Positions 58,852-64,000 of a stretch of 64,000 bases of DNA are shown in pieces. Positions within the stretch are counted from its first letter, which is position 1; each line of letters begins with the position of its first letter. The stretch lies in contig NC_020179.2 in NCBI RefSeq assembly GCF_000224145.3, forward strand, positions 4,187,417 through 4,251,416, in the 5' to 3' direction. The notes beneath the pieces were generated by a model. The model was not told the origin of the DNA, searched no databases, and was given only the letters and a program-made list of their open reading frames with translations. A program made the translations under genes and the position numbers. This DNA comes from Ciona intestinalis. Lineage: Eukaryota; Chordata; Ascidiacea; Phlebobranchia; Cionidae.

Positions 58852-59489
58852 TATAATTAAATCTCGCCAGACTAGGTATTTTAACCTCAACCTCCCACTA
58901 TATACCAGTGGTACCACACATCACGCACAGTGTCACTTATAACTTGACCAGTGAAACGTGTACCAAAAAAGGAATTTTTTGTCTGTATTTAGCCTAGTAT
59001 ATATCATAGGACTTGACCGCTTTGAGAAAATCCCTTGTTTCAATGCATGTTATAACGCGTATAGGAGAAAGTTACTTCAAGTGTGAAGTGGATTGTTTAT
59101 TTTAACGCGGAAATAACGCGGATATTAGGAGTCAATTAATTTATAATTTTTGCAGTTAGGAGTTTGTGGTACAAACTATGGAATGAATCTACATATTATA
59201 GTTATATATATATACGTCGTGTGTAAGTTGTCATGGTGGAAAATGGTAATAATAAATTGTGAGCTTGTGGCCATTTTAATAAGTGGGTCAAGTATTTGTA
59301 ACAAAACTAGCGTAGGTTCGTTGCCAATTAAGACTTACCCACATAGAATGTACACGCTATTCATTTAACCCTATGGTATATAATATATGATATACGTGTG
59401 GGCTTCGTCTTATATACGGTATGAAACAGTATATTATTATAGTTATGACTTCGCCAATATAGAATAACCTCGTCCTATATTGTAACTAT

Positions 59490-59860
59490 AAGTGTGAGGT
59501 CCTTGTTAAGAAACCAGGATTTAGGTCAAAGTTGACCCATGACCCCAACATTGTATATGCACATTCTATTCTATATGGAAGAGGTCCTACAGTGAGGCAC
59601 GCCATGGGACCTGGGATTTAGGCCAGAGTTGGTCCATTACCCCAACATTGTATATGTACATTCTATTCTATATGGGTGAGGTCCTACAGTGAGGCATGCC
59701 AAAAGACCCGGGATTTGGACCAGAGTTGGTCCATTACCCCAACATTGTATAGGCACATTCTATTCTATATGGTTGAGGTCCTACAGTGAGGCACGCCATG
59801 GGAACTCGGATTTAGGCCAGAGTTGGCTCATTACCCAACATTGTATAAACCTCACCCACA
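59490..59860 (+). repeat. Tandem R4 repeats, about four units
   Basis: Successive units share 'TTCTATATGGGTGAGGTCCT', 'ACAGTGAGGCACGCCATGGG', 'GGATTTAGGCCAGAGTTGG' and 'CCCCAACATTGTATATGCAC' at a spacing of about 95 bp. Confidence 0.88.
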
Positions 59861-60439
59861 TAGAATCACCGTGTATGTAACTATATCCTCTGTAGAATAC
59901 ACAATACTGTGCTGCAGTTGCCACACCACGTATGTACAATTGCTTCAGTTTATTGGCGTTCAATATATTTGTATTAGCTTGCTGTACATATATATATACT
60001 GCAACTATGAATAACAAAGCTTACTGTGACGTCAGAATATAGAAAAATGTAGCGACAGTGACGTCATAAACAGTTATCGCCCGAAAGCGCTATGCACAAT
60101 GGTGGATATTGTTATTAAACAATAATAACTATATGATAAATAATTGAGGTGATATTAAAGATTGAAAGAATTTATAGTTAATTGTGACGTCACGTGTTTT
60201 GTTACGAAACAGAAGTGACGCGTGTACATCGATTCGTGAACTTTATGCGATATCTATGTTGATGAATCTAATGCAACTATTGTCTTCTGTCAATCATCTT
60301 GATTGACAGCTGTCGAATGATTTATCTTTTTCGCCTCCTCCTTATATGGCTCTTCATCCTTGATCAAATGACGTCACGCTTACGTCATCACCCCTCCGCG
60401 TCATACAGGACCCTACCACAGGGACCCACGTATGTGGGG

Positions 60440-63400
60440 TTAGTAGTGGGGGTCGGAGGGGGGGTAAGACAGCAGGTTTTCCCCCGTGATGTCACTGGGA
60501 CCTGGGTACTGTGGGGGAGTTCCCCTCTGACGTCGACGCGATCCACGCGTGTTGTTTGCGACGTAATCATTGTCTCTATGGAAATAAGCCGGAGGGTCGT
60601 TGGCGCCTCTAGTGGTAGTTGCGATTGGTTCGCCAAGGTAACGGTTTTGGTCACGTGATACGGTCTGCTGTGACAAAACAATGATAATTTAACAATGATA
60701 ATAATCGAGACAATAATATTAAAAATAACTTTTGTCACTTCGATTATGGTAACGAACCTTATGAAATGGGAAAACGAAAAGACAGAATAACGCACTTGAC
60801 ATAACTTGTTAATTTCCTCGATAACAATTGTTTTAAAATACAAAGGGAATCATCAACGACAGTCATTAAAACAATAATTAAACGTTTTACTTGTAGTAGT
60901 TTTTAAACATTCCGAACGTACCCATTGTAATTGTCGTTGAAGTCTTTCCTTTTCTCTTCTCTCTTGTTTAAAATCTTGTTCGTTTGTTCTTACTTGTTGC
61001 GTTAGTGCGTGCAGCTGGTGGCGTGCCTGGGTTAGGAGTTCGTCCAAGGATTGCTTCTCTCCCTGGCTCTTCTCACGGTCACGACGCTCCGTTTCAAAGT
61101 CTTCTCGGTATATTTTGACCTGCAAATAAATGTAAATTGCGTTATATACTAGGTGTGGGGTGTTTGTAGCGGATAAATGACGGACTGCGTACCGTATAGT
61201 AAGATGAGCGACAAACAGTGTACCGACAAACCGACAAGGTACTTTATTTTTTACCAAATTTTCTAACTGACAAACAGTGAGTGAGATAAACCACAAACAG
61301 CGTACCGACAAAACAAAAAAAAATCTTTTTAACAAAATTTAAACTTCTGAGTTTAAAATTTTCGAACAAATATTTTTAACTCGTTTCTTGCGAATTTTCT
61401 TTCACTAAACCTTAAATACCAAAGGCCTGTCTGCACATGTCTAGTTTATTTAACACCACACTTTGCTTTTGATTAAAATGTTGATTTTATGCAAACGGGT
61501 TATTCCAGCATCGTGAGAAAGCAGGTGTGGTTTAGGCTACAGGTTCGTACAGACCACGTAACAACGCGCGGAAATTTCCAAATTGTAAATCGGCAAACAC
61601 GGCAGAATGCTGCGGGACCTTGGTATTAACTTTACTGTGGGAATCGTGACGATGTTTCGCTTAATGGGCACGAGATATTTGAGTGGTGGTCACGAACGGG
61701 GAAGCCCCGACTGTTTGAATACGAAATTTGGGCAAAAAGTCGCTGTTTTTTAACTAGTAAAATATTTGTTCAGCTACCGGGTAAAAACTACGCTGACTAC
61801 TATCAAACAAAAGTTGTAACTTGGTATCTCACGACTTAGGAACCCCTAGCGAAAAGAATTTGCTTTGTCGGTTTTTAATTTGAATTTAAGATCTGTAACT
61901 TTCCCACGGCTTGGTTTAAAATTGTCCAATAATAAATAGTTTGCCTGTGGGAAAATTAAGTAAACACTTCCGGGTTTTCACCGACGACAACAATAACGCC
62001 ATACGATATATCTTAGAATGCTAACACGTATCTTTATACTGCGTACTGTGAATTAAGTTTCCCAAAACTGTTAGTATCACCAGTATGGTAAATAGCAAAT
62101 TGAGTAGATGGGAATATGGGATAGTATAATGAGTCTATACTCGATATTTGTAAACTTGATATTTTTAATTAGGATTTTGTATAACATACACCAAAAACTG
62201 TTGGCATCATCAGTGCTTGTAAAAGACTGAGTAGACTTGGTGAAACATCTGCTATATTATAATGGGTCTATACTTAATAATTGTAAACTTGATATTAAAA
62301 GTGACGTCACATACCTGCTGTTGTAACACCTCCACCCTGGTTTTTAGCTCTTCCAACGTGATGTCTTCCCTCCCTTCAGAATTATTGCTATTTATTGGCG
62401 GATGTTCGTTGCTGTTGAACCCAGGGGAGGTTGGGTCACTTGTTGGAAGAGCGAAGTTGTTATTGTTGTTTATCATCCCGCTAGATGTCGGTAGAGCGTC
62501 AGGTGGAATAGATTCGGACATTCGTTGTCGGATGCTGTTTGATAATATATGTAACTTACGTGGATATTAACAGAGGGTTGATGTAAAGTAAGCGTATAAG
62601 TATATATAGTGCATTATCGACCACCCTTGTCTAAAATGCCGCCTGGTGCACTTATAGCTGTACGATCTCACCCTTACAGAATACATTTATCATATAGGAA
62701 AGAAACATATTGATCTATCACGCGCAACAGTAAACAACACATTGGGGTAATCGATCAACTCTGACATAAAGCCAGATCCCATGACAACTATCGTCGTGTA
62801 AGACCTCACCCATATATAGAACGTTTGTGAAGATTATTTTTCTTGGGGTTAATACGCTTAGCATTATAGCAACATAACATTAACACACGCCACCCACCTA
62901 TAAGCGGCCTCCAACGCTTGCCCCAACCTCGCGTTCTCAGCTTCCAAACAACTGTTGTCGGTTTCCAACTTCCGATTATTTTCCTTTAACTTCGTAACCT
63001 CTAGTTTGAGCGCAACGCTCTGCGCATGCGTGGTGGCGCACCGTCGAGTTAGAACCGATTTTTCTTGCTGAAATTAATCAACGAGTTAGATATTAGTACA
63101 GGCACTAAACAGCAGCTGAACCAGTGTAAGATAAATTGAGTTCAGTATACAGTAACTTGATTTTACAAAAAAAAAACATTAATGTAAAAATGGTTACTAT
63201 ATCCACCAAGGTGGTGAAGCAACTACTAGCACCTATATAAACATTCTACACTTACTGTTGCATTCTGAATCTCCCTTTTCGCCGCCGACAACAACAGCTC
63301 CATGTCTTTCCTTCTCTTTGTCTCTTTTTGTTGCGTTCTGGTGACGTCATTACTGACGTCAGAGATAGATTTGTCATGCTCTTGCTTCAATCGTCTGTAT

Positions 63401-63902
63401 TGTGAATCCCATTGCTTGTTAACTCTTAGAATCTGGGGGATATTATGTCATAAATAAATGTAAATGACTTTTCTTACTGTAATTGCATTGGGGCAACAAC
63501 AGTCTTTATACCATACGGTGTTTCCATTTCTACATCTTGTAATTTTGTTTGTAAGGTATGGCTGACCATTACATAACCAATGGGGGAAAGAACCATAAAG
63601 TGACGTCATGAATTTATGATTACGTCATTAAGTGATGACGCCACACCCCAGTTATATGTTACCTCAGTTCTTTGAGCTTCCAGCTTCAGTATTCTTGCCT
63701 GAAGTTTCGCCTTTAAATTTCGATCCATTTCATACGAGCTCTCTCCTGCCGATTGTGGTGAGTCGACTGCTTGAACAGGTGACCGTCTAGCGGCGCTCTT
63801 AAGCTGTGCATTTTCTTTTTCCAGTTTTGCTGTCTTTTCTTCAAGTTCCTTTAGTCTCGCTTTGGTTTTATCGTTATCCACCATCAGTGCATTACAGAAT
63901 GC
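60440..63902 (-). CDS. TNIP1: TNIP1/ABIN-like ubiquitin-binding coiled-coil protein, 5' end outside the window
   Basis: Six exons on the minus strand in the window: 63902-63663, 63432-63256, 63067-62898, 62534-62315, 61119-60922, 60667-60440 (410 aa seen), all phases matching. The first visible exon begins at an acceptor, so the start lies beyond 64000. Long coiled coils (KARLKELEEKTAKLEKENAQ) lead to VNKQWDSQYRRLKQEHDKSI, close to the conserved segment of vertebrate TNIP1. A Ser/Asn/Pro linker follows. LQQQVKIYREDFETERRDRE is a clear UBAN motif, the linear-ubiquitin-binding helix shared by ABINs, NEMO and optineurin; the last exon is Pro/Arg/Tyr-rich and ends PPSDPHY. Vertebrate TNIP proteins restrain NF-kB signalling by binding Met1-linked ubiquitin and A20. 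Assignment to the TNIP family is firm; which vertebrate paralogue it matches is less so. Confidence 0.9.
62620..62825 (-). repeat. Diverged R4 copies in a TNIP1-like intron
   Basis: Minus-strand words 'TATATATGGGTGAGGTCTTA', 'TCATGGGATCTGGCTTTATG' and 'CAGAGTTGATCGATTACCCC' mark two degraded R4 units. Confidence 0.6.
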
Positions 63903-64000
63903 CTGTAGTGCGAAATTAGTTTATTTAACTTTAAAATTTTCAATTTGTTTTAATACAAATAATTGTAAATGGGGCTGGACTGTTTATCGGGAAAAAATAG

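Larger units (their letters stand above)
55910..60439. other. Gene-poor repeat-rich region before the TNIP1-like gene
   Basis: No exon chain found. Contents are a GTGGCAACC-type repeat (56095-56215), an F1 core fragment (about 56590-56720), R4 arrays (57420-57690 and 59490-59860), an F1 MITE (58655-58851), TGACGTCA octamers near 58139, 60007, 60059, 60188 and 60369, and a 9-bp-arm inverted repeat at about 60285-60308 (CTGTCAATC / GATTGACAG). Confidence 0.5.

Noticed and set aside
60388-60843. 151-residue minus-strand frame overlapping the TNIP1-like last exon
   Set aside because: It uses another frame. The frame that joins in phase to the UBAN exon ends at 60440 instead.

Overview
This window looks like nuclear DNA of a tunicate, most likely Ciona intestinalis/robusta. 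It is AT-rich, its genes are compact with many short GT-AG introns, its proteins read as chordate orthologues, and it is full of short dispersed foldback elements and tRNA-derived SINE tails. Three runs of N (39168-39217, 49417-49541, 55286-55785) mark it as a draft scaffold. All exon chains were assembled by hand and checked only for reading-phase consistency and family similarity.

Layout: (1) 3.4-9.1 kb, a divergent pair of genes, TSR-A (minus) and TSR-B (plus), for small secreted proteins with two thrombospondin type-1-like repeats and a Cys-Arg/Lys-Ser-Asp tail. (2) 12.6-18.8 kb, a 16-exon SLC26 anion transporter with a STAS domain (plus). (3) 19.95-21.98 kb, TSR-C (minus), a third member with three repeats. 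(4) 22.7-35.5 kb, cytosolic arginyl-tRNA synthetase (plus), whose 5-kb last intron contains a complete five-exon COG3618-type amidohydrolase on the opposite strand (30.9-33.5 kb). (5) 37.0-49.6 kb, the mitochondrial presequence protease PITRM1 (plus), with exons 3-4 present twice around a gap and part of the C-terminus lost in another gap. (6) 50.05-51.7 kb, an intronless ER-luminal JmjC/cupin-type protein with an EF-hand and a KEEL C-terminus (minus). (7) 51.7-60.4 kb, gene-poor repeat-rich DNA. (8) 60.4 kb to the window edge, the 3' part of a TNIP1/ABIN-like ubiquitin-binding coiled-coil gene (minus).

The best candidate for something undescribed is the TSR-A/B/C family. Each member has a signal peptide, phase-1 TSR exons and one last exon encoding a basic cluster around a Cys, a Gly/Ser run, a second Cys and an Asp/Ser or Arg/Ser tract. 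Each has a TATA box close to its ATG. A and B share one intergenic region holding about 18 copies of a 71-bp minisatellite. The same minisatellite recurs in introns across the window, appears to derive from the local SINE tail, and one unit seems to have supplied the splice acceptor and first ATG of the SLC26 gene.

Base composition is also patterned. The palindrome TGACGTCA occurs about 29 times, even inside exons, but is absent from about 20.7 to 47.7 kb (RARS/PITRM1), where TGATGTCA and TGACATCA replace it. That is what mosaic CpG methylation of housekeeping genes would leave behind.
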